Assembly: GCF_001269985.1 (NCBI RefSeq)
Contig: NZ_BBZB01000001.1
Span: forward strand, 4,006,935 to 4,070,934
Direction: 5' to 3'
DNA from: Pseudoalteromonas sp. '520P1 No. 423'
Lineage (GTDB): Bacteria > Pseudomonadota > Gammaproteobacteria > Enterobacterales > Alteromonadaceae
Length of the DNA stretch: 64,000 nt
Below, one piece after another: positions 26,494-36,357 of the stretch (the first letter of the stretch is position 1; each line of letters opens with the position of its first letter). A program made the translations under genes and the position numbers. The notes under the pieces are model-generated. The model worked only from the letters and a program-made list of their open reading frames with translations, was not told where the DNA came from and did no database searches.

Positions 26494-29250
26494 ATGTACC
26501 AGAAAACTTTACAAACCTCATTAAGTTTTATATTGATAACGATAAGTTCATTAAGCTTCGCCCATATTGAACATGATAAAGCCAGATATGTATCTGAAAA
26601 TGGCATAGATAAAGGCTATTGCGATAAACCATTTCGTGCATGTAAAACGATTAGCTATGCTGTTCAACAAGCGAGTAAAGGCGATAAAGTACTTGTTGCC
26701 AGTGGACATTATAAACTTGAATCTGAATCTGATGTTTTTTATCTACAAAGTCAATTAGTACCAGTAAAAGCCGGCTTTAATCGTATGGATCACTTTCAAA
26801 TACAAAGCCCAATAAACAATCCAACTTTTATCAGTAATGCGCCAAAGTCGATGCATAATGCATTATATAAGGCGGGGTTCACAGTCGTCAGTGATGGTAA
26901 ATCAAACTTAAACTCAGCGGCATTAAAAGTAAAATTAAACAAATTAAGTCAATTATCACAAATACAAAATAATCAAGCTTGCCAAAATGGTTCAGCCGCA
27001 GGGTTTGAATGTCAAAATGTCGATTTAATATCCCATATTCCCTTAACCAGTATTTCAGGAAGTCCTTTTTCAGGCAGTGATATTTGGGGGCATGTTGATT
27101 TAAATAACAATACTGAATACGCCATTATGGGCCATACAAAAGGCGTAACAGTATTTGATTTAAGTGTACCAAGCCAACCTAAACAAGTAGGCACAATAAC
27201 AGGTATTGCAACTAGCTGGCGTGATATAAAAGTTTATCAATATTTTGATGACACATTAAATGCCTACCAAGCATTTGCATACACTACCGCTGAATCCAGT
27301 GATGGTATCGTGATTATTGATTTAAATAACTTACCTAATTCGGTTTCTAAAATTAACCAGTTAAATCAAAAAGAACAGTTTATACATAACGTGTATATTT
27401 CAAATGTAGATTATGGTCTTGGCCTTGCGTTGCCAGGTAGTGAAGCAAATGTTATTGCATTAGGTGGTTCCAAGTCAGGTGGTGCATTTAGAAGTTATTC
27501 GCTATCAGATCCCACAAACATTCCGATCAGTTTTGAAAATTCACAAGCATCTCGCCTCGATTATACGCACGATGCTGCTTCTGCATTTATAAAAGATGAA
27601 AGAGCACAAAGAGACTGTGGTGAAACTTCTGGAAAGTGCACCGTATTAGTTGATTTTAATGAAAATGAAATGCGTGTTTGGAATATATCTAACAGTAACG
27701 AAACTAAATTATTATCAAGTATCACTTATAATGAAGTCAGTGATGATAATAAATACGTACATTCAGGCTGGTTTAGTGAGGATAATCGATATGTTTACTT
27801 ACATGATGAATTTGATGAAACTCGCGGTTCACTTAATACGACTGTACGCATTTTTGACTTACAAAACTTAACTGCGCCAGTGCAAGTGGCAAGTTGGAAA
27901 AGCAACAACCCAACAATCGATCATAATGGTTTTGCCCGCGGAAACCGCTACTACATGTCTAACTATGAACGTGGTTTAACAATATTAGATATCAGTGATC
28001 CGATAAATCCAGTAGAAATTGGTTTTTTTGATACATTCCCTAGTTCAAATAACAGCAGCTTTAATGGTGCCTGGGGTGTTTATCCATTTTTACCATCGGG
28101 GTTAATTTTATTGAGCGATATCAATAGTGGCCTCTATGTACTTAAAGATAATACAAAGCAAATAGCCAACGATAGATTATCTTTCGATAGTGCCGAATTC
28201 GAAGTTGATAACAAAGGTACTATAAAAATACCCGTTAACAGAGAAGGTAATACCCAACTTGCTGCAAGCATCGATTTTGAAACCTTAGATGGTAGCGCAA
28301 AAGCGGAATCAGATTACACTTATAAGTCTGGTACCTTACATTGGCAAGCAGGTGATAACTCAACCCAATATATCTCCTTAGAGATCAATAAAGAGTTCGC
28401 GGGCATCCAAATTAAAAACGATTTCTTTGTTCGTTTATTAAATTCACAAACTCAAAGTGCTATTGGTGAATATGGTTATATAAAAGTTAACCTCAAAGGA
28501 GTAGCTGCTGTCGGTAATATTTCTTTAAATCAAAATGAAATAAGGATAGCTGAAAACCAAGGTGAACTCGTGCTTACCTTTAATCGTTTAGGTGGTGATA
28601 GGGGCGAAATTACACTTGATCTAGATTTATCAAATAACACTGATTTAAAAGATGATTACGCTATTAGCCATACACAATTAACTTGGGCTGATGGTGAAAC
28701 AAATTCCAAAGAAATTATAGTAACTTTAGTGGACGATGATTTATCTGAGCAAGATGAAATCATAAATATATCACTGTTAGCGACTGATGAAGATGGCGCA
28801 GTACAAACAAACCAGCTAATGATCACTTTATTAGATGATGAAAATAATCAAGCGCCAATCATCAATATCTCAGGAATAGTGAGTGAGCTGCCAGGGCGAG
28901 GTACTTATTATGCGTTGCCTGATATCTCAGATCCTGAAGGTGATGAGCTCACTTTTTTATGGGAGCAAGTTTCAGGGCCGAGTATAGAGTTTATCAATCC
29001 AACACAAGCTGCTATGAATATAAATGTGGGAGACATATCGGGAGAGTTTACAATAAAGCTAACTGTAACAGATCAAAGAGGTGCTAGTAGTAGCGAAACG
29101 GTTACTATGAATATCACATCTGAAACGCAGCCTGAACCATCAAAATCGAACTCTTCTTCAGGTAGTACCTATATCCTAATCTTTTTAATGCTTTGTATTG
29201 GTAGCATGCGACAAAGATACCAAAGAAATAGCTCTAACTTTAACTTATAA
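26494..29250 (+). CDS. Choice-of-anchor B family surface protein with Calx-beta domains
   Basis: A 918-aa exported protein: signal peptide 1-23; DUF1565-like segment (about 30-75, Y-V-S-E-N-G ... P-F-R-A-C-K-T-I-S-Y-A-V); LVIVP-repeat propeller of the choice-of-anchor B type (about 170-550, with D-I-W-G-H-V-D and R-G-L-T-I-L-D-I-S-D-P); two Calx-beta-like domains (about 560-770); a PKD/REJ-like domain (790-880); then a serine-rich linker, a hydrophobic segment and a basic tail (M-R-Q-R-Y-Q-R). The tail resembles GlyGly-CTERM sorting signals cut by rhombosortase. It is divergent from the MbnP/MbnH pair with only 66 bases between the starts, suggesting shared control and a surface role in the same process. 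Confidence 0.8.
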   Translation: MYQKTLQTSLSFILITISSLSFAHIEHDKARYVSENGIDKGYCDKPFRACKTISYAVQQASKGDKVLVASGHYKLESESDVFYLQSQLVPVKAGFNRMDHFQIQSPINNPTFISNAPKSMHNALYKAGFTVVSDGKSNLNSAALKVKLNKLSQLSQIQNNQACQNGSAAGFECQNVDLISHIPLTSISGSPFSGSDIWGHVDLNNNTEYAIMGHTKGVTVFDLSVPSQPKQVGTITGIATSWRDIKVYQYFDDTLNAYQAFAYTTAESSDGIVIIDLNNLPNSVSKINQLNQKEQFIHNVYISNVDYGLGLALPGSEANVIALGGSKSGGAFRSYSLSDPTNIPISFENSQASRLDYTHDAASAFIKDERAQRDCGETSGKCTVLVDFNENEMRVWNISNSNETKLLSSITYNEVSDDNKYVHSGWFSEDNRYVYLHDEFDETRGSLNTTVRIFDLQNLTAPVQVASWKSNNPTIDHNGFARGNRYYMSNYERGLTILDISDPINPVEIGFFDTFPSSNNSSFNGAWGVYPFLPSGLILLSDINSGLYVLKDNTKQIANDRLSFDSAEFEVDNKGTIKIPVNREGNTQLAASIDFETLDGSAKAESDYTYKSGTLHWQAGDNSTQYISLEINKEFAGIQIKNDFFVRLLNSQTQSAIGEYGYIKVNLKGVAAVGNISLNQNEIRIAENQGELVLTFNRLGGDRGEITLDLDLSNNTDLKDDYAISHTQLTWADGETNSKEIIVTLVDDDLSEQDEIINISLLATDEDGAVQTNQLMITLLDDENNQAPIINISGIVSELPGRGTYYALPDISDPEGDELTFLWEQVSGPSIEFINPTQAAMNINVGDISGEFTIKLTVTDQRGASSSETVTMNITSETQPEPSKSNSSSGSTYILIFLMLCIGSMRQRYQRNSSNFNL

Positions 29251-29265
29251 AAGCGTCTTAAAGTA

Positions 29266-29304
29266 TTTAGGTTATTCATGATCCCCTAATATGAATAACC
29301 TAAA
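29266..29304. repeat. 14-bp perfect inverted repeat
   Basis: TTTAGGTTATTCAT (29266-29279) and its complement (29291-29304) enclose an 11-base loop, 15 bases after the anchor-B stop. There is no T tract on either side, so this is a stable 3' hairpin that may end or protect the transcript rather than a standard terminator. Confidence 0.75.
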
Positions 29305-29454
29305 ACGCCATACTAACGACCACTTTACCCAAACACTTGACCATATATCACCGTGTTTTACCGTTTAGCATAAATTCAATGCTTCTGTGTTTAAATCCTT
29401 TATTATTTATCTCAAGAAAACATAAATCGTATTTTTTAAGATAAGGATCTTAAT

Positions 29455-29646
29455 ATGACGACATTTACACAAACATCAGAAGGAACATTTGTAGATAAAG
29501 AACCTGGAAGGTTTACATCAAAGTTAAAAATGGCAGGTGCTATTGTAGGTTCCGCATTGGTTTTATCTTTAGTATTTAGCGGATTAATGACTTTATTAGT
29601 TGTAGGTTCTATTGTGGCAGGTATATCACTGCTATTTCGTAAATAG
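29455..29646 (+). CDS. Small membrane protein (63 aa)
   Basis: AAGGAT precedes the ATG at eight bases. The protein has a polar N-terminus (M-T-T-F-T-Q-T-S-E-G-T-F) and one hydrophobic stretch of about 35 residues (24-58) that could form a hairpin of two helices, ending L-L-F-R-K. It is followed by a bidirectional terminator, so it is a monocistronic gene. I do not recognise the family; the strong ribosome site and terminator support that it is real. Confidence 0.65.
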   Translation: MTTFTQTSEGTFVDKEPGRFTSKLKMAGAIVGSALVLSLVFSGLMTLLVVGSIVAGISLLFRK

Positions 29647-29715
29647 CTTAAACAGAGTTTAATATAAATTATAAAATAACCACTCCCTGGACTATTTTAT
29701 AATCCCCTAAAAACA

Positions 29716-29747
29716 AAAAGCACATACCTTATCCAGTATGTGCTTTT
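29716..29747. terminator. Bidirectional terminator between convergent genes
   Basis: A 12-bp perfect stem AAAAGCACATAC / GTATGTGCTTTT with an eight-base loop; T-rich tails are found on both strands. It serves the 63-aa gene from the left and the OmpA-family gene from the right. Confidence 0.85.
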
Positions 29748-29768
29748 GTTGTTTTATTAAAAGCTAAA

Positions 29769-30836
29769 TTAACGTTTTACCGGTAAACGCTGAGTTGTAC
29801 TTATATTTGCAACCACACGTCTATTTTGAGCATGGGCTTCAACAGTATTCATTTTATTAATTAAACGTGTTTCACCAAAACCAACTGTTGATATTCTATG
29901 TTCATCAATCTGATATTTTGAACTTAAAACTTCACCTACAGCTTTAGCACGCTGTTCCGACAATTTTTGATTGTAAGCTGCATTACCTTGAGCAGAAGTA
30001 TGACCTTCTAATCTCACACTGCTTTGTTCAAATTCATTTAAAAAGTCTGCAACATCTTTTATATCACTTAAGTATTGCGAATTTACATCTGAATTATCAT
30101 TACTGAAATTAACTAATAAATGTACTGATACTTGCTTATCTTCATATACTGTACAACCTTTTAAATCTACAGCATATTCAACAGGTGAGTTAGCACAATT
30201 ATCATTTACATCAAATACGCCATCTTTATCAGAATCAACAGGCTTTTCTGGTGCCGCAACTTGAGTCACTTGAGCTGGTGCTGCTTTTTTAGGGGTGTAG
30301 CTATTGTTACTTTGCCCAAAAAAGTAATTTATTCCTAATTTTAATGAAATATCTGTGTGAGTTTCATTTAAACCTTCATACCAATTTACTTCACCAGAAA
30401 CCGCAAGATTATCAGCTAAGTAATGACGCATACCTAAGCCAAGGTTACCCATATTAACAGCGCGGTATGAATTCATGTGCTTTAAGCCTGCTACACCATA
30501 AAGGCCGTTATCACCAATGTGGTATAAAAGTGCACCGCCATAGTATTCTATTTTTTTATGGCTATCTTCATCTTCAATATTAAAACTATGTAACGCATAT
30601 TCAATTCTTGCAGACCACTCTTGCGTAAATCTATAGCCAAACTCAATACCACCACCTAACGACTCACCTAAATCAATTGTATTAGATGACTCTACTTCAT
30701 CCCAATCAGCCCAGTAATACTCACCAAAAGCACCAACATAAAAGCCTTCCTTATTTGCTTCTTCAGCAGATAAAGTCGTACTTGTTAAAATTAAAAAACC
30801 TAATGCAATGCTACTTGCTAATTTATTAAGTTTCAT
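29769..30836 (-). CDS. OmpA-family outer-membrane protein
   Basis: A 355-aa protein: signal peptide 1-23; an eight-stranded N-terminal barrel (about 30-175, G-F-Y-V-G-A-F-G-E-Y); a Pro/Ala linker; a thrombospondin type 3 calcium motif D-S-D-K-D-G-V-F-D-V-N-D-N-C at about 200-213; and a C-terminal OmpA domain (about 235-348) with L-E-G-H-T-S-A-Q-G and the peptidoglycan-binding N-R-R-V. It links the outer membrane to the cell wall. Single gene with its own promoter region and a shared terminator. Confidence 0.93.
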   Translation of the reverse strand: MKLNKLASSIALGFLILTSTTLSAEEANKEGFYVGAFGEYYWADWDEVESSNTIDLGESLGGGIEFGYRFTQEWSARIEYALHSFNIEDEDSHKKIEYYGGALLYHIGDNGLYGVAGLKHMNSYRAVNMGNLGLGMRHYLADNLAVSGEVNWYEGLNETHTDISLKLGINYFFGQSNNSYTPKKAAPAQVTQVAAPEKPVDSDKDGVFDVNDNCANSPVEYAVDLKGCTVYEDKQVSVHLLVNFSNDNSDVNSQYLSDIKDVADFLNEFEQSSVRLEGHTSAQGNAAYNQKLSEQRAKAVGEVLSSKYQIDEHRISTVGFGETRLINKMNTVEAHAQNRRVVANISTTQRLPVKR

Positions 30837-30989
30837 TGTTATCCCTTTTTAATTACAAAAAAATATACATTATTCAGTTTAAATTAAGTTAATTTGTGAT
30901 ATTTTACCCGGCCTTATTTCTGCGCAACGTCAAATAGCTATAATCTAATAAGCGCCAATACATATAATCAAAGAAATTGAACATTACAT

Positions 30990-31868
30990 ATGATTAAAAA
31001 CCAGCGTCACGCTATTTATTTTGCTCTTGCAGCCGTTTTTTTATGGTCAACTGTTGCAACCGCTTTTAAACTGGCTTTACAACAGCTATCACCTTTACAG
31101 TTAGTTTTTTACGCTTCTGTTTTTAGTTGGTTATTTTTATTAGGCTGTTTAACTAAAAACAAGCAACTAGCTGAGATTTTGCCTACCTTTAGACGCAACA
31201 AAGCGCTCTACATTAAATTAGGTAGTTTAAATCCATTTTTATATTATTTAATTTTATTCAAAGCGTACGATTTATTACCGGCACAACAGGCTCAGGCACT
31301 AAATTACACTTGGGCAATTGCTTTGAGTTTGTTAGCTGTACCTATGCTTGGCCAAAAATTAAGAAAAACAGATATAACAGCATTAAGTTTCGCTTATTTT
31401 GGTGTTCTTATTATAAGTACTAAAGGCCAATTAACTGAGCTTAACTTTCAAAGCCCTTTAGGAGTAGGTCTTGCATTACTCAGTACCGTTTTGTGGGCAT
31501 TGTACTGGATTTATAGTACAAAAAACAAAGACAAACCAATTTTAAGTTTATTTATTTGTTTTAGTATTGGCTTACCCTTGATTGCAGCAGTAGTTACCTG
31601 GCAAAACGCTTGGGTGATACCAAATTTAAAAGGTACTTTAGCCGCTTTATATGTTGGATTATTTGAAATGGGGATTACTTTTGTTTTATGGCTAATAGCC
31701 ATGAAAAAAGCTGAAAATACAGCCAAGGTTAGCAATCTTATATTTATCTCGCCGTTTATATCATTAATTTTAATTAATCAATTGTTAGGAGAAGAAATTC
31801 ACCCAGCGACTTTAGTGGGGTTATTATTTATCGTTGCCGGTTTAATGGTGCAAAAGTTAGTTAAATAG
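30990..31868 (+). CDS. DMT-superfamily EamA transporter
   Basis: A 292-aa inner-membrane protein of about ten helices made of two EamA repeats; F-L-W-S-T-V-A-T-A-F-K-L in helix 1 and T-V-L-W-A-L-Y-W-I-Y opening the second half are typical. It exports or exchanges small metabolites; the substrate is unknown. No strong ribosome site is visible before the ATG, but no better start exists. It stands alone between the OmpA gene and mshQ. Confidence 0.88.
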   Translation: MIKNQRHAIYFALAAVFLWSTVATAFKLALQQLSPLQLVFYASVFSWLFLLGCLTKNKQLAEILPTFRRNKALYIKLGSLNPFLYYLILFKAYDLLPAQQAQALNYTWAIALSLLAVPMLGQKLRKTDITALSFAYFGVLIISTKGQLTELNFQSPLGVGLALLSTVLWALYWIYSTKNKDKPILSLFICFSIGLPLIAAVVTWQNAWVIPNLKGTLAALYVGLFEMGITFVLWLIAMKKAENTAKVSNLIFISPFISLILINQLLGEEIHPATLVGLLFIVAGLMVQKLVK

Positions 31869-31897
31869 CTAATTTCATAAAAATTGTAAAATTACAC

Positions 31898-31924
31898 AAA
31901 GCCAACTTCTCATAGTTGGCTTTT
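31898..31924. terminator. Bidirectional terminator between EamA gene and mshQ
   Basis: Stem AAAGCCAACT / AGTTGGCTTT with a six-base loop, followed by a T on the plus strand and a T-rich tail further on the minus strand. It ends the EamA transcript and probably the long MSHA transcript, whose last gene stops 15 bases away. Confidence 0.75.
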
Positions 31925-31938
31925 CAGTATCTTTTCAA

Positions 31939-34900
31939 CTACTGTTCTCGCCAATAAATAACGCGGTCGTTGCCTCTGTAACGACCAAATTGAATAGTAG
32001 CTCTAGGATTTAGCTGAGAGCTATCTCCTTTCCAATCAAATTGTAAATAAGCCGGGACACTATACTCAACTTCTACACTTTTTACTACGTTCGACTTCTC
32101 TAAAGAAAGCCCAAAACCAGTAGGGTAACCTCCAGATGTTAAAGTGCCATCAACTCCTAAAACAACATGTGAACCATTAGGAGCTAAAGGGTTAAGGTTC
32201 GCTTGCAAATAACCAGTACAGCCATCCAATGTATTATATTTAAATTCATTGGTTATATAATCCCAGTATTCAGCTTTCAGAGGGACTAAAATATCCTCAA
32301 GCTCAGATCCATAACTATTTTCTAAAATTAAACGACCATATCGCAAATCTATAGTTGAGCCTAATTTCGTACCAGTATAAACACTAGGATTAGGCAAAGT
32401 CGGATTTTGGTCTAAATCATCTGCTATAAACTCCACACCATCACTATCAATAATTGTCATAATAATATCAGCCATATTAAAATGCCCATCAGGTGTGGCT
32501 GCTTTCGCTAAAGTTGCAGTATCATCTCCGGTCAAAATAGTATGCCCGAGCGCCCATGTAGGTGAAGGTGCTTGTACTGATAACCTGCTGCCAAAGTATT
32601 CTGCATTTTTATAATTTGCTCCTTCATTTTCTATATGGAGCGAAACAACACCTTTAGCAAAATCACCTATATAGTTTTGTGTAATATTAGTCCCATTTAA
32701 ACTTCTTGCAGCAATATCGTAATTTACTTTGAAAGGCTGTTCCATATAATTAAAGCTACTACATTTCACCTTAGTTTTAGAAGTCAATCGTGTGAAATGA
32801 TCAGGAATAAATCGACCTATATTTATTGCATCTCCATCTACTAATATCGAGTCATCTCCATAATTACTATCTCTAATATCTAAATTTAATAAACCTACTT
32901 CATTATATTTAGCTTCCGAAAAGGTTGACGTACCAAAAGAAAAACTAGTCAAACTAACATTTTGATATTGAGCACTTGCTGCTAGTTTAGTATTAATAGT
33001 ACTAGACGTAGCATATGTAAGGCTTCCCTCTACAATTCCTAAGGTAGGCCCAGTGCGCGTTAACTTAAACTCTATTTGCCCAGGAGAGTAATTTGGAGTG
33101 GCATCACCATCAGAGTTAACAGCAGAAACATTTAAAGTAAAATCTTCACCTGCCGTATGTACTATATTAGACAATGCGCTACTACCATTTAACTCTTGAG
33201 GTATCTCATTTTTCGCGGTTACAATTAGCTTGTCAGGTCTCACCCAAAAATCATTGTCAGTACTTCCAACCAATGATACTCCACCAACATTATATTTTGC
33301 ATGCAGTTTTATTTGGCCTGCATCTTTATATAAAGGCGTTGGAATAGTAGCAATACTATCAGTTCCAAAATTAAGCTGAATATTTGTATAATTACTTACT
33401 AAAGATGAATCATTTTTCCCTATATTAATATCATTAACTTTAAACTCTAAAGTTGATGCATTTCCAGGTAAAATGCTTTGCTGTGCTAAATCAATATTAA
33501 CATTTCCAGTAAATAGCCCAGTGCAAACACCATTATCATCTTTTACTGCTTGCAACTTTAGTTTGTCTGTAGGGGTATTAAAATCAATACCTGCTATTTG
33601 TGTTGGGATAGTTGATGTATTTGCAGCACCATATAAAAACTTAAACCCAGCATCAGCAAACGCAATATCACAATCTGCACCACTTCCTGAATTGATGCAA
33701 ACAAGTGGGTTACTCGCTGCGACGGTTTCATTAGCAACAGACAAAGTTAAAGTATCTATGGTTGTTTGACTTAAACTAACTGTAGTTGAACCTGAAAAAG
33801 TAGGGGTAGATTGTGTAACACCATCAGCTTTAAAATCTAATGTAGTACTAGAACCATAAAGATTAGTACAGCTTGAATCTTCACACGCTTTAATTGTAAT
33901 TGTTTCAGCTTCACATGTTAAACCTGCGCCATCATGCTCTATGCGATAATGATCAATCACTGAACCACAATCACGCGTATCAGCCATAATAGCTGCAACA
34001 TCGGCTTGGGTTAAGTATTTATCAAAAATTCGTATTTCATCAATTGAACCATTAAAGTATCGGCCAGGAAAACCTTGGTCTTGTCCTATTTGCAATGGAT
34101 CATTATCCAAAGTTAAAGTGCCAGTGGTATTTCTGGTCGCTTTTGAAACACCATCAACATATATATGTTGTTCACCATTTTTATACACAATCGCAAGATG
34201 ATGCCATTGCCCTGGTGTAATATTTGCGCCCGATGTTGTTAAAGAACGAGAACCGCCGCCCCACCACCAAAAAATTTCTCCGCTTGAATTTACATGAAAT
34301 TCATAGTTAGAATCTTTTGAAAGAATCGACTTTAAACCAGAGCTAGGAATCGCATCAATATTAATCCATGTTGTGACAGAAAATTCATCAGCAAAGCCCA
34401 CTAAACTACTTGGAGTCGTAATTTGTAAATAACTATTAATGCCATTAAATTCACCATAACGACAAAAACCAGGCGTGCCAGATATAACAGGTGAAGTATT
34501 TTCAGTACTGGCATTATAAGATGTTAAATGTAAGTCATTTCCAGAGGAGTCTTTAACATCGCCAGCAGAACCATTCCAATCTAATTCATCAAATCTATAT
34601 TCTGCAACTGGTAATGAGCCACAAGAGCGTGTCGAGCCATTCCAATTATTGCCTGCTTCAATATTCGTTTTAATATCGTTTATTTGTGTTGTTGTGAGTA
34701 CTGAATCAAAAATAATTAATTCATCTAATAAACCTTCCCAATCTTGATTTAAATCAAAGCCCCCTTCAAAGTCATCCTGCTCTTGACCTAGTATAAGGCT
34801 GGCTATTTGCAAAGCATCATTATCGTCACCATCAGAATGTGTCACACACCCCTGGTTCACGCCATCAAAATAAAAACAACTTTGCGCAGTATTTGCCTTT

Positions 34901-36036
34901 CTCGTCCATACTAATTGATGCCAATCTCCATTATTCATATTAACAGTCGAACCTAGCTGTGTACCCGTATCAAAAAATGATGTTGTTATAGATGGCCAAA
35001 ATTCATTATTATTATCAAAATAGAATACGGCTTCATTAGTACCTTGAGCGCTGGAATCTCGGGCTCCAGATAAAATACTACTATCTTGACTTGAGTTGCT
35101 TTTACCCCAAATAACAACGCTAAAGTCACTCAAGCCATTCATTGCCGATGGATTAAGTGTTATATAGTCATTTATTGAGTTTGCACTAAAGTCCGCAGCA
35201 TTACATAACAAACCATCAACTGGCTGAACATTGGTTGCTGTCGCGTGCAAGTTATTACCAGAGCTATCTAAAATTGCATCAACACCAGAAAAATTAGTTT
35301 CATCAAATCTATATTCAGTAAATGTATTACCGCACACACCAGATAATAAATCAGGTGGCGTGATATAATTAACAACCGATTGATTTCCTAAATCTGCTCC
35401 TCCACCCGTAGTTAGCGCACCGGTTATTTTAGTTTTACTACCCAGTACTGCATAGTTTGATAAATACACATAACCAAAAACCTTTGCATTTGATGCCGTT
35501 GATAAATTACCCTTGATATAAATGAGTAAATCACTCGGTGAACCATTGTTGTTAACTCTACCTGTAATTGTTAAATTTGCATCTAGGCCTACAATTCCTG
35601 ACTCAATAAAGATTCTTGTTGGGCCTGAAACTGTATAGTTTGTCAGCATATTCACTTGCTGAGATTGAATAAAATAATCACCATTCAAATTTGTTGGCAA
35701 AGTAGTCGTTGAGCCATCGTTGATAATACTGGGGATAGATAAACTATCATCACTAGAGATAGCATCTGAGTTAGATTTGTAACATGTAACGGAATCACAT
35801 TTGGGCTGGTTTCCATTGCCATTTCCGGCGGAAATCGTCAGGTTTTGAGTTATTATCTGACCATTATTGTTATCATTTATTTTAACTTTATTTCTTAAAA
35901 TAACGTCACTATTATCAAAAGTGGCTACTCCACCAGGAAATACCTCTACACACTTAGGCAGTGCCACTGCTGTAAAAGAAATAAACAGTAAGCAAATATA
36001 TGAAATGAATAACTTAACTATTTGTTTTTTATACAT
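31939..36036 (-). CDS. mshQ: MSHA biogenesis protein MshQ (LamG and DUF6701 domains)
   Basis: A very large (1365 aa) exported protein. Signal peptide to about residue 26; a 200-residue N-terminal region; two concanavalin/LamG-like domains (about 245-460 and 475-690, each with Y-R-F-D-E, W-H-Q/H-L-V/A and D-E-L/I-R-I-F-D); the C-terminal half is DUF6701, ending F-G-R-Y-R-G-N-D-R-V-I-Y-W-R-E as in MshQ proteins. The start is the ATG at 36036; a TTG one codon earlier is formally possible. It is the last gene of the MSHA locus and may be a pilus-associated adhesin. The two LamG modules suggest carbohydrate binding, by inference. Confidence 0.88.
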   Translation of the reverse strand: MYKKQIVKLFISYICLLFISFTAVALPKCVEVFPGGVATFDNSDVILRNKVKINDNNNGQIITQNLTISAGNGNGNQPKCDSVTCYKSNSDAISSDDSLSIPSIINDGSTTTLPTNLNGDYFIQSQQVNMLTNYTVSGPTRIFIESGIVGLDANLTITGRVNNNGSPSDLLIYIKGNLSTASNAKVFGYVYLSNYAVLGSKTKITGALTTGGGADLGNQSVVNYITPPDLLSGVCGNTFTEYRFDETNFSGVDAILDSSGNNLHATATNVQPVDGLLCNAADFSANSINDYITLNPSAMNGLSDFSVVIWGKSNSSQDSSILSGARDSSAQGTNEAVFYFDNNNEFWPSITTSFFDTGTQLGSTVNMNNGDWHQLVWTRKANTAQSCFYFDGVNQGCVTHSDGDDNDALQIASLILGQEQDDFEGGFDLNQDWEGLLDELIIFDSVLTTTQINDIKTNIEAGNNWNGSTRSCGSLPVAEYRFDELDWNGSAGDVKDSSGNDLHLTSYNASTENTSPVISGTPGFCRYGEFNGINSYLQITTPSSLVGFADEFSVTTWINIDAIPSSGLKSILSKDSNYEFHVNSSGEIFWWWGGGSRSLTTSGANITPGQWHHLAIVYKNGEQHIYVDGVSKATRNTTGTLTLDNDPLQIGQDQGFPGRYFNGSIDEIRIFDKYLTQADVAAIMADTRDCGSVIDHYRIEHDGAGLTCEAETITIKACEDSSCTNLYGSSTTLDFKADGVTQSTPTFSGSTTVSLSQTTIDTLTLSVANETVAASNPLVCINSGSGADCDIAFADAGFKFLYGAANTSTIPTQIAGIDFNTPTDKLKLQAVKDDNGVCTGLFTGNVNIDLAQQSILPGNASTLEFKVNDINIGKNDSSLVSNYTNIQLNFGTDSIATIPTPLYKDAGQIKLHAKYNVGGVSLVGSTDNDFWVRPDKLIVTAKNEIPQELNGSSALSNIVHTAGEDFTLNVSAVNSDGDATPNYSPGQIEFKLTRTGPTLGIVEGSLTYATSSTINTKLAASAQYQNVSLTSFSFGTSTFSEAKYNEVGLLNLDIRDSNYGDDSILVDGDAINIGRFIPDHFTRLTSKTKVKCSSFNYMEQPFKVNYDIAARSLNGTNITQNYIGDFAKGVVSLHIENEGANYKNAEYFGSRLSVQAPSPTWALGHTILTGDDTATLAKAATPDGHFNMADIIMTIIDSDGVEFIADDLDQNPTLPNPSVYTGTKLGSTIDLRYGRLILENSYGSELEDILVPLKAEYWDYITNEFKYNTLDGCTGYLQANLNPLAPNGSHVVLGVDGTLTSGGYPTGFGLSLEKSNVVKSVEVEYSVPAYLQFDWKGDSSQLNPRATIQFGRYRGNDRVIYWREQ

Positions 36037-36357
36037 CAAAAACTCACTAAAAAATTCGTAAAGATAGTTAAAGTAAAGAAATAGTACATTAATCTATTAA
36101 ATATGGCACTATCATACATAGTTAATGCACTATAACTGCCCACTATAGTTCGGATTAAGTTTATTGTTATTTTACCAAACTTCTGATTAGGAAATGCTAA
36201 AATAATTACCTTTCATTGCTTAATCAATGTTTTACTAGAGTCTACTTATATGAAATACAAACTTTCTATGACTCAGTGAGCATTAATAGGACTGAATTCC
36301 TATATTTTCATAGTATCTGTCAAAGCCGATGATACAAAAAATATACCAATGTAAAAA
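36037..36357. other. Intergenic stretch mshP / mshQ
   Basis: About 320 AT-rich bases without a supported gene. A promoter for mshQ may lie here. No hairpin with a T tail is evident. Confidence 0.45.
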
